A DNA stretch of 53,521 nucleotides from a virus. The stretch covers positions 1-53,521 of IMG/VR virus record IMGVR_UViG_3300020281_000034; one strand, given 5' to 3'. The position numbers and the translations under genes are program-made. The notes beneath the pieces were generated by a model that was given only the letters and a program-made list of their open reading frames with translations, had not been told where the DNA came from and did not search any database. The first letter of the stretch is position 1. Each line of letters begins with the position of its first letter. This document shows positions 37,057-48,038 of the stretch, piece after piece.

Positions 37057-37311
37057 TCAACTCAATGCAGTAGTTACTGCACTATCGTCTTGCGAGGGAA
37101 TGCTACTGACGTTATTCGCCCCACTTAATTGTTCAATAAACGAGTCACATTGTTGTATTGCACCATTGAGTGCATTATGTTGAGCCGTTAACTGAATCTT
37201 CATTCTTTCTGTTTGTTCCAACTGTTTCTGAACTTGTTTCATATCAGTTTGTAACATTTCTTTTCTTTTTTCAATATCATCAACACTTAAAGTGTTACCA
37301 TTTTTTTTCAT
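37057..37311 (-). CDS. coiled-coil protein
   Basis: 84 residues. A single heptad helix (KEMLQTDMKQVQKQLEQTERMKIQLTAQHNALNGAIQQCDSFI), then a Ser-rich tail. Could trimerise a fibre or act as an assembly helper for the neighbouring virion proteins. No family is recognised. Confidence 0.55.
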   Translation of the reverse strand: MKKNGNTLSVDDIEKRKEMLQTDMKQVQKQLEQTERMKIQLTAQHNALNGAIQQCDSFIEQLSGANNVSSIPSQDDSAVTTALS

Positions 37312-37330
37312 GATTATCCTTAATTATTTA

Positions 37331-37882
37331 TTATGCAACTGTTATAGTCTTAGTTGAACCTCTACCGCCTGCACCGATAACATCACCAGCAGCGAATACT
37401 TTATCAGAAGCAACATTTGTGCCTGCATCTTTAATAGTTCCAGAAATTGTCTGAGCACCAATCGAAAGATTAGTTGCCGCATTAGGAACTGTAAATGTAA
37501 ATACTACACGATTTGTACCTGTTTGTGCAGCTGCAGTTGCTGTCGGATTTGATTGTCCAGATGCTGTAACAGTTAGAGTTGCACCATTAGTAACGTCAAC
37601 AAGTTCGTTGTATACAACAATAACTGAACCAGTAGCAGCTCTTGCATATGTTTTCTTGTCAAAATGAACAGAGGTAATTGTTGCATCAGATAATGCAGTA
37701 GGAAGTCCACTTAATGCACAAAGAATCTCATCATAATGTGTTGATTTATCAGCGTTTGTATAATGACGCATAACCCATCCTTGATCCGTTGCAAAGACGT
37801 TTTGTTTATCTGCTGTTTTATTTCCATCAGTAGTCCACTTTGGTTTGGACTCATCAGAACTTGAATTTCCCCATAGGGCCAT
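37331..37882 (-). CDS. putative virion surface protein with Ig-like/beta domain
   Basis: 183 residues. The opening MALWGNSSSDESKPKW is a start I associate with marine T4-like virion proteins. The rest is Thr/Ala/Val-rich with beta repeats (TLTVTASGQSNPTATAAAQTGTNRVVFTFTVPN). It ends GAGGRGSTKTITVA. Probably on the head or tail surface, in the same late operon as the fibre-like gene downstream. A GATAAATA late-promoter variant is 34 nt upstream of its ATG. Confidence 0.65.
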   Translation of the reverse strand: MALWGNSSSDESKPKWTTDGNKTADKQNVFATDQGWVMRHYTNADKSTHYDEILCALSGLPTALSDATITSVHFDKKTYARAATGSVIVVYNELVDVTNGATLTVTASGQSNPTATAAAQTGTNRVVFTFTVPNAATNLSIGAQTISGTIKDAGTNVASDKVFAAGDVIGAGGRGSTKTITVA

Positions 37883-37915
37883 ATCATTTCTCCTTCTCTA
37901 AGAATTTACTCTTCT

Positions 37916-37923
37916 ATTTATCT
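37916..37923 (-). promoter_or_regulatory. late promoter variant
   Basis: GATAAATA on the minus strand, one base from TATAAATA, 34 nt before the ATG at 37882. The distance matches the exact late promoters in this window. It overlaps the end of the upstream gene. Confidence 0.4.
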
Positions 37924-38383
37924 ATTTCTCAATCTTGTCTTTTGGGGATGTTTCAACCTTAGACATTGGTTTACCTGTCATGGTCTTTTTACCATTCTTA
38001 GGTTCTTCCTCATCTTCATCATCCATTTCTTCTTCATTTTTTACCTTTGCAGACTTTTCCCACATTTTTGTGATCTCATTTGCAGCCATTTGAACTAATG
38101 TTTGATTTTGTTCTTTAACTGCTTTTGATATTGCTTTACGTCTTTTATGTAAGTATTTGTCTGAAGAATCTACATCACCATCATTATCAATATCTTTATC
38201 TTTACGATCCTTAAATTTCTTTTTAACAGCGTCTTGATTTACTGGATCTAGTTTATCTTCTTCTTTTGGTTTTTCACCTTTTTCTTTTTTAGAAATTGCG
38301 ATAGCGGCTTGTTGTGCAGGCGACATTGCCTCAAGCACAGCCTGTTCTAAACTATCTTTTTTAGTTTCAAAGTACTTGGACAT
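37922..38383 (-). CDS. putative head/prohead-core protein with calcium-loop motif
   Basis: 153 residues, highly charged. SLEQAVLEAMSPAQQAAIAISKKEKG and DIDNDGDVDSSDKYLHKRRKAISKAVKE are blocks I associate with marine T4-like core or virion proteins. The second is a dockerin/EF-hand-type calcium loop (D-x-D-x-D-G-D-x-D). The C-terminus is acidic then basic, as in scaffold proteins. Abuts the 38384 gene. Confidence 0.6.
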   Translation of the reverse strand: MSKYFETKKDSLEQAVLEAMSPAQQAAIAISKKEKGEKPKEEDKLDPVNQDAVKKKFKDRKDKDIDNDGDVDSSDKYLHKRRKAISKAVKEQNQTLVQMAANEITKMWEKSAKVKNEEEMDDEDEEEPKNGKKTMTGKPMSKVETSPKDKIEK

Positions 38384-40000
38384 TTATTTCTCCTGTGCAT
38401 TTAATTTATTAATTGTTTCAGTTGCTTTCGCAATCTGTAGTTGTAATTGTGCAATACGTGTTTTCTTTTTATCATCACGCATCTGATCTACTTGTTTCGC
38501 AGTATCTGGTTTATCTGGTTCTTCTTCCTCTGCGACTCTCTTTGCAGTTGCAGTTGCAATCGCCATCTTCTTATCCATAGGCATATTTGGATTATCTTTT
38601 TCTATAGCCTTTGCGATCTCTTCTCTTTTCTTCATTTCTGCATCTGTAAGTTTCTTTTCTTGAACCATTACTTTTGGTTTAAACTTTTTCATGACTTCTT
38701 TGTGATACTTGGTCATATCTTTATTACCAGCATCTACCATAAGTTCTCCATTACTAATATTATCATCATTTACATCAAACTTCATTAGTTGAATACCATC
38801 AAAGTATGACTTAGCAGAACTTGCATCTCTAGAATTTTTAAATTTATATTCTACATACTCAATCTTTTCTACAATTCCTTCTTTCATTTTACCTTTTTGA
38901 ACATCAACACTAGGTTCAATACCTTTGTCATTTAAATATTTCATAAACTTAACAAGGTTTGCACCCTTACCACCAAGTCTAACTTTACCTTTAGTTTGTA
39001 AGTCTTTCATAGCTTGTGGTGCATTGTATATTGTAAGACCTAATCTTTTGGACATTTGAAGAACTGCGTTGTAAAGACCTTTTGGATTTTTAGAATAATC
39101 CAAATCTATAACCATTGCATCTTCGATAAGTGACTCCTCATTCATTCCAAGTTGTTTTCTTAATTTTGCTATTTCTTTTTTGATTTTATCTTGCATTGGT
39201 GAATTAGAAGGTAATTTCAGTGCTCTTGTATAAAGAACTGCAAGGACTTTCATTTTATCCACATCTTTAGGATCAATGTTTAATGCTGTTGCCATTGTTA
39301 CTTCATCAAGTTCAACTTCTTCTTTTACTACAGCGTGTTGTCCAGCACTTTTACCAGTACCTTTTACGTATTTACCTTTAATCTTTTTTGCATAATCTCT
39401 AGCATCTTTTTCGTTATCAAACAGATAAAACTTACTTTCATCAAGTTCAGTTTCTTCTGGTATTACTCTTAGTTTACCAGCAACATATAATGGGTGATTT
39501 TTCATTGCCTTCTGTGCATCTTCTTCATCATTTGAATCTACTGATACAATAAACTTACTACCCTTTTGAGATACTCTATGTCTTATCTTACCTAATGCAC
39601 TTTTAACATCAGTAACAATATCTTTCATTTTACCTTCATCAACTGTTTGTCCTGGCGTCATATTTTTTGTATGATCATCATATTCTTTTGTTCCTATCTC
39701 ATATACCTCTGCCATATTGTAATACTTGCGAGCAATTGCATCTCTTTCTTTTTGATCTTTAGATTCTATTTCTCCAGCTCTTTGATGTCTTTTATTGATA
39801 TCTTGAATTTTTTTGACTTCTTTAGGAGTACCAAAAGATTGTGCAAGTTTGAGTGCAACCATTCCATGTTCGTTGTCATTTTCTAAATCTTTAATTTCTC
39901 GTTTGGTTACTTTCTTTTTCTCTTGAAGTTCGTGTGCAGTTACTGTCCACTCTAAAACTTCTTGATATGCGTCTGTTATTGTTTTTCCATATTTTCCCAT
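38384..40000 (-). CDS. modular virion protein with prohead-protease-like sites
   Basis: 538 residues built of small charged modules separated by acidic linkers that contain L-D-E (ELDE at 185-188 and 230-233; also VQEK). L/I-x-E is the cleavage consensus of the T4 prohead protease, so this may be a polyprotein cut during head maturation. Modules include a SPOR/Hfq-like beta-alpha unit (KFYLFDNEKDARDYAKKIKGKYVKG) and a repeated KFIVSVDSNDEEDAQKAMKNHPL type. The C-terminus is a coiled coil. Enzymatic function is not apparent. Confidence 0.6.
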   Translation of the reverse strand: MGKYGKTITDAYQEVLEWTVTAHELQEKKKVTKREIKDLENDNEHGMVALKLAQSFGTPKEVKKIQDINKRHQRAGEIESKDQKERDAIARKYYNMAEVYEIGTKEYDDHTKNMTPGQTVDEGKMKDIVTDVKSALGKIRHRVSQKGSKFIVSVDSNDEEDAQKAMKNHPLYVAGKLRVIPEETELDESKFYLFDNEKDARDYAKKIKGKYVKGTGKSAGQHAVVKEEVELDEVTMATALNIDPKDVDKMKVLAVLYTRALKLPSNSPMQDKIKKEIAKLRKQLGMNEESLIEDAMVIDLDYSKNPKGLYNAVLQMSKRLGLTIYNAPQAMKDLQTKGKVRLGGKGANLVKFMKYLNDKGIEPSVDVQKGKMKEGIVEKIEYVEYKFKNSRDASSAKSYFDGIQLMKFDVNDDNISNGELMVDAGNKDMTKYHKEVMKKFKPKVMVQEKKLTDAEMKKREEIAKAIEKDNPNMPMDKKMAIATATAKRVAEEEEPDKPDTAKQVDQMRDDKKKTRIAQLQLQIAKATETINKLNAQEK

Positions 40001-40017
40001 TTTATTTTCCTTTAATT

Positions 40018-43000
40018 TTAGAATGGAGTGAATTTTGTTGCAATCGCATCATCATTAACAGTAATCAAATAATTAGATGTGCTCTCATCATTAATGACAT
40101 TACTATCATTACAAGTCAATAGTTTTGTATTTGATACAGCAGTTAATCCACTAGTTGGTACAGTAAAATACTCAACAAATGGTTTTTGTGTAGAAGCAAT
40201 TGCATTAGTTACATCAATTGAATGATTAATTGAACTTGCATCAGTAATACTACCACTACTATTTTGACAAGTTAATAATTTTGTATTTGTTATTGCAGTT
40301 AATGGAGCATTTTGTGGTGTAAAATTAGAAGTATAAACAGCTGTTCCAACTACTAATCTAAGATTTGAAATATAACCATCAAAAACAGCTGAATTAGTAA
40401 TATGTTTTCCTATAAAAGCTGTATTTCCTGTATAATTATTAGTATCACTATATGTTTCATTATCTTCTACGCCATCAAGATATACCTTTGTAGTACCAGA
40501 ACTTCTAACAATAGCATAATGATGCCAACTACCAGTAGATATTGTATCACAAGTAATTCTGTAACCACTGTTTGCATATACTCTAAGATTACCAGATGTA
40601 TTAAAATTTACCATCAAACCAGCTGCATGATTTTCTCTTGTATCGTACACAACACAAGGACTAGGAATAGCATCTAGATTAACCCAAAATTCTAATGTAA
40701 AATCATTAGTTCCAATAACTAAATCATTGGATGTGCCTGTGCTTGGAACTTTTAAAGAATGTCCAGCATCAAAAACAGTTGAACCGCCAGTTGGTGCTGA
40801 ATTAATCGTGTAAGGAAGAGAGCCTGCAACCAATCTAAAATTTGAAATATAACCCTTGAAAGGTTTTTGAAAAGCACTACTATACCACCTACCACCAATA
40901 ATTGATGTTTTTTCACCAAAATCAAATGCAGTGCTTTTTGATCCAGTATTTGATTCTGGAATACCATTAATATATAGTTTTTGTGTATTACTAGAATCAA
41001 TATTTGTAAAAGCTATATGATACCATTGATTTGGTGAAAGTGATGAATTACTTTCAAAAACAACTGCCTGATCATTTTCTACTAATTTTATTTTACCATC
41101 AGTATAAGTCATTATCGCTAAGGCCGCAGTATTTTTACCAAACTGACATACTCCATTAAAGGCAGATATTCTATCAAGATATATCCAAAATTCTATCGTC
41201 CAATCAGAAGTTCCCACATCATATGAATTAAGTATAGATAAGTAATCTCCACTACCATCAAAATATACAGATCCGCCTTCGCCTGCTAAAAATGGAGTTA
41301 CATAATCCCATTTCGTATCTCCATAAGGTGTTAATACATGAACTGATGAACTTGCATCAGTGGGTAATATTGGAACACCATAAGCATTTGCAGATGCACC
41401 ATTATTTGCTGAGATTGAATAACCATTAGAACTTGCATCAGTAATTGTACCAGTACTGTTTTGACAAGTTAATAATATAGTATTTGAATCACTTGTAAAA
41501 GCTGCAATAGGTCGAGCAAAATCTGCACTATATCTTGCTGTACTTGAAATTCTTAGATTAGATATATATCCATCCATACGTTCATTACCATCAGAGTTCA
41601 TACCGATAGTAATTAAACTTGCTGAAGGAGTTGCGGCCATATTTGTTGCTGAATTATTATTATTCCCTGCTACATTCTTTCCATCTATATACATACGAAA
41701 ATTTTGACCTTCTTTAACCCAAGCCAAATGAACCCATCTATTATAAATTATATCGTGAGCTGCATTATTCGTAAATAAATCACTAGTAGCAGAACTATAA
41801 ACGTACATTGCATTAAGTCCACTAGTAGTTTTTCTTCTACCAAATATTATTCGTGTACCTGTGTTAAATTCTACAATATTTTGTTCATCACTAGGTGACT
41901 CAACATCAAAAAATGCCCATGCTTCAACAGTAAAATTTGCAAGAGAATTAATAATATTGGTTGAAGAAATTTGAAGATTGTCATTAGTTCCATCAAATCG
42001 AGTTGAACCAGTAGTTATATCAGTTCCATTTTTTTCTGTAAATGCTAAAAGTTTAGTATTTGTTATAGCAGTTAATGGAGCCTCTGGTACAGTAAAATAA
42101 TCGGTAAATGGTTTTGATGTATGTGCAGCTACATTACCGCCTGCTGCTATAGAAAAATTATTAGAACTTGCATCAGTAATACTACCAGTACTATTTTGAC
42201 AAGTTAGTAGTTGTGTTCCAGATATGGCAGTTAATGGTATACTAGATGGAATAAAACTAGAAGTGTAAACAGCAGTTCCTTTTACAATTCTAAGATTTGA
42301 AATGTAACCATTATAATCACCTCCATCACCTCTATAACCAATAACTGGTGTAGGTGATCCAGAATTTGGAGAATAATCTTGCGTATTAACAGCACTATAT
42401 TTTTCATTGCCATCTAAGAAAATTTTGAAAGTGCCTGATGATCTAACAGCTGCTAGATGATGCCATCCACTTCTAATATCTGTATCTAAATATCCTATCA
42501 TAGTGTTTGAATAAAAAAAGACAGAACCATTAACTCTATAACCATTATCTACAGCAAATTGAATATTATCTACTGCATTACCAACATCATCTAAACAAAA
42601 AATTCTTCTATTTGAACCACCATTAGAATCTAAACTTGAGTCAGTAAAATAAACCCACATCTCAATAGTAAAATCACCTGTTCCAAGTGCAAAATTAGAA
42701 GATGGAGCAACAGTAAGGTGATCATCAACTCCATCAAAAATTGTTGAACCGCCAGATGCTGTAGTAAGTGTGTAAACACTAGACCCTTTTACAACTCTAA
42801 CATTAGACATATATCCAGTTACTGCTCTATCAGTGGCATAAACGTCAGTACCAAGATATCCATCCCAAGACGAAGCATCAACTGTGCCACTATAAGAAGC
42901 AGAACCTTTTACAGAACCATTAACTAAAAGATTTATAGTATTACCAACCCTTTGTAAAGAGATATGATTCCAGTGATCTGGTGAAAGTGCTTCTTGAGCA

Positions 43001-44019
43001 GAAATTTCAAATTGATCTGTTCCACCTACCATATATAATGCTTCTAAATCATAATCACTATCAGAAGCACTTGTTGATGCAGACCCTTGAAATAATCTTA
43101 ATACATTTGAACTATCATCTGGTGACCATTCAATCCAAGACCCTCTTTTATCAGATGCAGATGAATCAGGCCATACCCATGCTTCAATAGTAAAATCTCC
43201 AGTACCAAAATTAAAATCTGAACTAGCAGGAAAAAGAACATAATCTCCAGTTCCATCAAATTTCCATGATCCAGACACCTCAAATGCTAGTGTGAATGAA
43301 GATGCACTAGAGTTTGCAGTATTGATGCCATCAGTTACAGAAAAGGTAATCGCAAATGTACCAGCATGAGCATTATTTGTACTAGGTGTTACTCTAAAGA
43401 ATCTATTGTTACTAAGAGTGTTAGCAGCCAATGCACTATAAGTTCCACCAGATGTTGCACTATTTGTTACAGTTGCAGTACTTCCAAGAGAACCAGTTGT
43501 AACTTGGTATTTGTACTGTAATGCAATACCCTCTGGATCTGATGCAACGATTTCTATCGTAACTGGAGTTCCATCAGTTGCAAAACCATAAGTTGCAGCT
43601 CCAGCAGATGAAATCGTTGGATTCGCATTTGTAATTGTTGCTATCTTATACCAACCAGAACCATTGTAAATCATAAGATTATTCGTTGATGTTACTAACA
43701 CTGTATCACCAGCATTATTACCAGTGATAGGTAAATCAGATGGATTAGTTACAGTACTAGAACCACCTACTGATAAATTTGTTGTTGAACTACCACCATC
43801 AGATGTAGATTGAAACTCAGCTTTTCCATCTGAACCTCTTTTAAATATAACTCTATCATTACCAGAACCAACTTGAACTTCTTCTGCAAAAATCTTTTTA
43901 AATGTCGTGCCATCTTGAGCAGTAACTTTTATGTTACCAGAATCAACAGACAATCTTGATGTTCCGATATTTACTGGATCACTTCCAGAACGAGTAGCTC
44001 TATCTCTTGATTTTCCCAT
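40018..44019 (-). CDS. giant LamG-domain adhesin, tail-fibre candidate (copy 1)
   Basis: 1333 residues. N-terminal head (MGKSRDRATRSGSDPVNIG... to about 130), then an Ig/cadherin-like domain (TITNANPTISSAG to about 250). Five concanavalin-like LamG domains follow, each with 'FDGxxDxL...GTGDFTIEXW', 'WHH.A.VR', 'YLDG' and 'YISNLRLVxGTAVYT'. Linkers repeat 'PLTAITNTKLLTCQNSSGSITDASS'. LamG folds bind glycans or proteins, so host-receptor binding is likely. No signal peptide or anchor. It has a late promoter (44037-44044). It shares the N-terminal 250 residues with the next two genes. Confidence 0.75.
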   Translation of the reverse strand: MGKSRDRATRSGSDPVNIGTSRLSVDSGNIKVTAQDGTTFKKIFAEEVQVGSGNDRVIFKRGSDGKAEFQSTSDGGSSTTNLSVGGSSTVTNPSDLPITGNNAGDTVLVTSTNNLMIYNGSGWYKIATITNANPTISSAGAATYGFATDGTPVTIEIVASDPEGIALQYKYQVTTGSLGSTATVTNSATSGGTYSALAANTLSNNRFFRVTPSTNNAHAGTFAITFSVTDGINTANSSASSFTLAFEVSGSWKFDGTGDYVLFPASSDFNFGTGDFTIEAWVWPDSSASDKRGSWIEWSPDDSSNVLRLFQGSASTSASDSDYDLEALYMVGGTDQFEISAQEALSPDHWNHISLQRVGNTINLLVNGSVKGSASYSGTVDASSWDGYLGTDVYATDRAVTGYMSNVRVVKGSSVYTLTTASGGSTIFDGVDDHLTVAPSSNFALGTGDFTIEMWVYFTDSSLDSNGGSNRRIFCLDDVGNAVDNIQFAVDNGYRVNGSVFFYSNTMIGYLDTDIRSGWHHLAAVRSSGTFKIFLDGNEKYSAVNTQDYSPNSGSPTPVIGYRGDGGDYNGYISNLRIVKGTAVYTSSFIPSSIPLTAISGTQLLTCQNSTGSITDASSNNFSIAAGGNVAAHTSKPFTDYFTVPEAPLTAITNTKLLAFTEKNGTDITTGSTRFDGTNDNLQISSTNIINSLANFTVEAWAFFDVESPSDEQNIVEFNTGTRIIFGRRKTTSGLNAMYVYSSATSDLFTNNAAHDIIYNRWVHLAWVKEGQNFRMYIDGKNVAGNNNNSATNMAATPSASLITIGMNSDGNERMDGYISNLRISSTARYSADFARPIAAFTSDSNTILLTCQNSTGTITDASSNGYSISANNGASANAYGVPILPTDASSSVHVLTPYGDTKWDYVTPFLAGEGGSVYFDGSGDYLSILNSYDVGTSDWTIEFWIYLDRISAFNGVCQFGKNTAALAIMTYTDGKIKLVENDQAVVFESNSSLSPNQWYHIAFTNIDSSNTQKLYINGIPESNTGSKSTAFDFGEKTSIIGGRWYSSAFQKPFKGYISNFRLVAGSLPYTINSAPTGGSTVFDAGHSLKVPSTGTSNDLVIGTNDFTLEFWVNLDAIPSPCVVYDTRENHAAGLMVNFNTSGNLRVYANSGYRITCDTISTGSWHHYAIVRSSGTTKVYLDGVEDNETYSDTNNYTGNTAFIGKHITNSAVFDGYISNLRLVVGTAVYTSNFTPQNAPLTAITNTKLLTCQNSSGSITDASSINHSIDVTNAIASTQKPFVEYFTVPTSGLTAVSNTKLLTCNDSNVINDESTSNYLITVNDDAIATKFTPF

Positions 44020-44036
44020 AGTTGTTCCTTTTTAAG

Positions 44037-44044
44037 TATTTATA
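44037..44044 (-). promoter_or_regulatory. T4-type late promoter
   Basis: An exact TATAAATA on the minus strand, 17 nt before the ATG at 44019, with AAGGAAC between as ribosome-binding site. It is the only exact late promoter among the three adhesin genes. Confidence 0.7.
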
Positions 44045-44048
44045 TCAT

Positions 44049-47000
44049 TTAGAATGGATGAAATCTTGTTGCAATTGGATTACCACTAATAGTAATATTA
44101 TGACTAGATGAACTCGCATCATTAATGACGTTACTATCATTACAAGTCAATAATTTAGTATTTGTTACAGCAGTTAATTTTGATGTGGGTACAGTTATTT
44201 CATCATAAAATGGGCCATCATTTGTTAAAATAGTATGTTGACTAGCTTTTGTTACAGTAACATTATTTGAACTACCATCACTTAATGTTGATCCACTATT
44301 TTCTTGGAATAATAATAATGCTGTACCACTCACTGCCGTTAAGGGTGATGATGGTGGTGTGAAACCAGCACTTGTATACAAAGCTGTACCTTTTACTACA
44401 CGAAAATTACTTACTGATCCTGTATCTGGATAAGCATTTCCACTAGCAGTATTACCAAATGATGAAGTAAATGTTGAACCTATAGAACTACTATGAGCTT
44501 TACTAAGAGTTTCTACGCCATCTCTATACATTTTAACGACATTACCATTTCTAACAATAGCATAATGATGCCATATGCCTGCACTAGCAGCAGATGATTC
44601 ATAGGTTGGATATGTTGCGACAGATCCATATAAAAACCAACTACGAGCAACATGGGTAGATTGAATTGTAAGACCAGTAGAACCAGTACCATTGTGATCT
44701 AATAGTGTATTGTATCCAAGAGAGCCCCACTTATAGAAAAATTCTATTGTAAAATCATTTGTTCCAAAATCAAAACCAGCGTGACTTGCTAAAGTTGTAC
44801 GACCTGTATTTGTAAAATCTAAACCAGCAGCAGTTGTGGTTGGAGTATAAACAGTAGACCCATTTACTATTCTAAAATTTGAAAGATACCCAGCAAGATA
44901 TCCATATGATCCAGATGCATATGATCCTATTTGGATTGACTGATTTTCATCATAATCACGATTGTTAGATACTGACCATTTTAGTTTACCATCTACAAAC
45001 ATCTTTAATGTATTTTCAGAATAATCTCTTTGAAATGCAAAATGTTCCCATGCTCCAGATGTTGGTGTATATCCTGTATCTCTCCAAGCACCAGTATCAG
45101 TATAAACTTGAATTGTTGAATTATGAAATGCAACTTCAAATCTTTTTGCACCAGTAGAACCACTAAGAGAATAAATAATAGTATAATTTGAAGTGTTAGT
45201 TCCTGCCCTTAGAAAAAATTCTATAGTAAAATCGTTAGTACCAAAGGCAAATTCAGAACTAGATGCGATTGTTAAATAATCATTAGAACTATCAGTAGTA
45301 CCATAAAATAATGTAGATCCGCCTGTACCTTGTTCAAATGGAGTCGCATAACTAAATTCTGTACTTCCATAAGGTGTTAATTCATTTGATGCTGTGCTTA
45401 TATCAGTAGGAGCTTTTATAACAGCCACTGAACTAGCAGATGATGAACCAGTTGCTGTAAAAGTATGTCCTGAATCACTTACATCAGTAATACTACTAGA
45501 ATTGTTGCCAATCAATAAAACTGTTTCAGATGCAGTAGGATTACTTATATTTGTGCTTGATGGATAAGTACCACCAGTTTTTGTTAAAGCACCAGATGGA
45601 GGAGTAAATGCACCTGTATATACGGCTTTTCCTTTTACAATTCTTAAATCTGTTACATATCCTTCCCATATCTGGTTTCCACTATTATGACTACCTATAG
45701 TTAATGTAGTGCCAGTGAGATTAAAAGCTGTACTATTTGTATTAGCTTTTTGTATGCCATCTAAAAACATAGTTGTATCTGACCCATTTCTAACTAGAGC
45801 TAAATGATAAAACTTACTTGTATTTAAAGTACCAATATCTGCAACAAGATCATAGTAAACAGAATAAGTGTTACTCCCACCAATTCTTGCAACAATTTCT
45901 CCACCAGCAAACCACATCTGGAATTTATTAGATCCTAAATCAAGTATATAATCATTGTCTGATAAATTACTAATGCCATATTTAAACCAAGTTTCTATAG
46001 TAAAATCACCTGTTCCAAGTGCAAAATCACTACTTGTAGCTGCAAGATTACCACCATTAAGATGAATTGATCCAGTAGTTATATTTTCAGGCGCACTTTC
46101 TGTAAATGCTAAAAGTTTAGTATTTGTTATTGCAGTTAAATCAGAAGTTGGTACAGTAAAATAAGATGAATATGGTGATGTGGTACTACCAGTAAGAGCA
46201 CCAGCAGTAACCATAGTATAATTTTGATCACTATTATCTGCTATTGTTGTTCCAGAACTAGTTTGGTTTGTAAGCAAATAAGTATGTGAAGCTGGTATTG
46301 ACGTATTAACATTTGTAGTGGAAGGATAAGTACCCCCAGTTTTCGTAAGTTGATTACTTGGTGGAGTGAATGCACCAGTATAAACAGCTGTACCAATTAC
46401 GAGTCTTGTATCGGCCATATAACCAAATGTTGGCCAAGTATTACCACCTTGTGCCATCATATTAAGTGTTCCAGATCCATCTTTGTGTGGTATATTGTTA
46501 GCTGAGTTTGCAGTACCACTATGACTTTGAACACCATCTATGTAAGCCTTAAAACTACCAGAATTATTTACAAGAGCAATGTGATGCCATTGATTTCTAT
46601 TAAATGTTCCAGCATCAGCACTAAAACCACCCATACTATATACTGATAATTGTCCACTATACCAAGCAATGTATCCACCAAAACCATGAAAAAATGTATT
46701 ATACGTAGCACTATTGGTGATGTATATCCATGTTTCTAATGTCCATGTTGTTCCCCAACTTGGTAAAGAAGCAGGAGTTGATAACATTCCATATGAAGAA
46801 GAAGCTGAAGATGCAGATGTAACAGATGTAGGTGAATAAGCTGTAGATCCTTTAACGACTCTAAAATTAGAAATGTATCCTGTAAACTCTTTAGATCCAG
46901 AATGTTTATCACCAATTCTAAGTGTAGTTGACGCAACATTATAAGTACTACCAGTATAACTTCCAACTTCAGAACCATTATGAAGAAGTTGTACTTTTCC

Positions 47001-48038
47001 ATTAGCGTGTCTGATAAGAGCATGATGATGAAAAGTATTTTTATCTAAAGTATTACCACTAATACTATATGATAATTGAGTTTCACTACCAAGTTGTGCT
47101 CTTATAGCTCCACTTTTAAAAGTAACTCTTACATCTTCACTACCAAAATCATAAAGAAATATTGTACCAGAACCACTAGTGTCAAAATCAACATTGTAAA
47201 AACACTCTACAGAAAATGCACCAGTTCCAAAAGTATAAGAAGAATTATCTGTAGTTGTTATATAATCTCCGCTCCCATCAAATTTATATGATCCAGATAC
47301 ATCAAATTGTAAAGTAAATTCAGATGCACTAGAAGTTGCAACTGCAACACCATCAGAAGCTGAGAAAGTCAAACTAAATGTACCAGCGTGGGCACTATTT
47401 GTACTAGGAGTGACTTTAAAAAATTTGTTTGTCGTAAGAGTATTAGCAGCTAATGCACTATAAGTTCCACCAGATGTTGCACTAGAAGTAACAGTTGCAG
47501 TTGAACCTATTGAACCAGAACTCACTACATATTTGTATTGTAATGCAGTACCAACCTCTGCATCTGTAGCAGTAATTTCTATAGAAACTGGAGTTCCATC
47601 AGTTAAAAACTGATAAGTTGCATTTCCTGCTGATGTAATACTAGGAGTAGTATTTGTAATTTCTGCTATTTTATACCAACCATTAGATTTTGCAATATAC
47701 ATAAAATTATTTGCAGTAACTAGAGCTTGTTGTCCATCACTTGGACTTGTTGGTAAAAGATCTGTAGTTGCATAAATGGTTGTGCCTGCAACAGCTCCAC
47801 CCTCTGGAGCTTCTCCAGATGCCTGTGTTTGAATTGCAACTTTACCTGTAGAGGAATCTCTTTTTAATATAACCTTATCTGAACCAGTTCCTACATGAAT
47901 TTCTTCAGCTATAAGTTTCTTTTCATTACCACTTATATCTTGAACTTTTAAATCACCAGAATCTGTAATCAACTTTGTGTTATCAATCTGTAAAGGATCT
48001 GTTCCAGATCTATTTGCTCTATCTCTTGCTATACTCAT
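44049..48038 (-). CDS. giant LamG-domain adhesin, tail-fibre candidate (copy 2)
   Basis: 1329 residues with the same layout as the 40018 gene: related N-terminal head (SIARDRANRSGTDPLQID), Ig-like domain ending SASEFTLQFDVSGSYKFDGSGDYI, then five LamG domains. One (about residues 415-545) is more divergent and starts LSTPASLPSWGTTWTLETW. Head and linker sequences are almost identical to the other copies, while the LamG domains vary. The gene is read as part of a three-gene leftward unit. Receptor binding is inferred. Confidence 0.75.
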   Translation of the reverse strand: MSIARDRANRSGTDPLQIDNTKLITDSGDLKVQDISGNEKKLIAEEIHVGTGSDKVILKRDSSTGKVAIQTQASGEAPEGGAVAGTTIYATTDLLPTSPSDGQQALVTANNFMYIAKSNGWYKIAEITNTTPSITSAGNATYQFLTDGTPVSIEITATDAEVGTALQYKYVVSSGSIGSTATVTSSATSGGTYSALAANTLTTNKFFKVTPSTNSAHAGTFSLTFSASDGVAVATSSASEFTLQFDVSGSYKFDGSGDYITTTDNSSYTFGTGAFSVECFYNVDFDTSGSGTIFLYDFGSEDVRVTFKSGAIRAQLGSETQLSYSISGNTLDKNTFHHHALIRHANGKVQLLHNGSEVGSYTGSTYNVASTTLRIGDKHSGSKEFTGYISNFRVVKGSTAYSPTSVTSASSASSSYGMLSTPASLPSWGTTWTLETWIYITNSATYNTFFHGFGGYIAWYSGQLSVYSMGGFSADAGTFNRNQWHHIALVNNSGSFKAYIDGVQSHSGTANSANNIPHKDGSGTLNMMAQGGNTWPTFGYMADTRLVIGTAVYTGAFTPPSNQLTKTGGTYPSTTNVNTSIPASHTYLLTNQTSSGTTIADNSDQNYTMVTAGALTGSTTSPYSSYFTVPTSDLTAITNTKLLAFTESAPENITTGSIHLNGGNLAATSSDFALGTGDFTIETWFKYGISNLSDNDYILDLGSNKFQMWFAGGEIVARIGGSNTYSVYYDLVADIGTLNTSKFYHLALVRNGSDTTMFLDGIQKANTNSTAFNLTGTTLTIGSHNSGNQIWEGYVTDLRIVKGKAVYTGAFTPPSGALTKTGGTYPSSTNISNPTASETVLLIGNNSSSITDVSDSGHTFTATGSSSASSVAVIKAPTDISTASNELTPYGSTEFSYATPFEQGTGGSTLFYGTTDSSNDYLTIASSSEFAFGTNDFTIEFFLRAGTNTSNYTIIYSLSGSTGAKRFEVAFHNSTIQVYTDTGAWRDTGYTPTSGAWEHFAFQRDYSENTLKMFVDGKLKWSVSNNRDYDENQSIQIGSYASGSYGYLAGYLSNFRIVNGSTVYTPTTTAAGLDFTNTGRTTLASHAGFDFGTNDFTIEFFYKWGSLGYNTLLDHNGTGSTGLTIQSTHVARSWFLYGSVATYPTYESSAASAGIWHHYAIVRNGNVVKMYRDGVETLSKAHSSSIGSTFTSSFGNTASGNAYPDTGSVSNFRVVKGTALYTSAGFTPPSSPLTAVSGTALLLFQENSGSTLSDGSSNNVTVTKASQHTILTNDGPFYDEITVPTSKLTAVTNTKLLTCNDSNVINDASSSSHNITISGNPIATRFHPF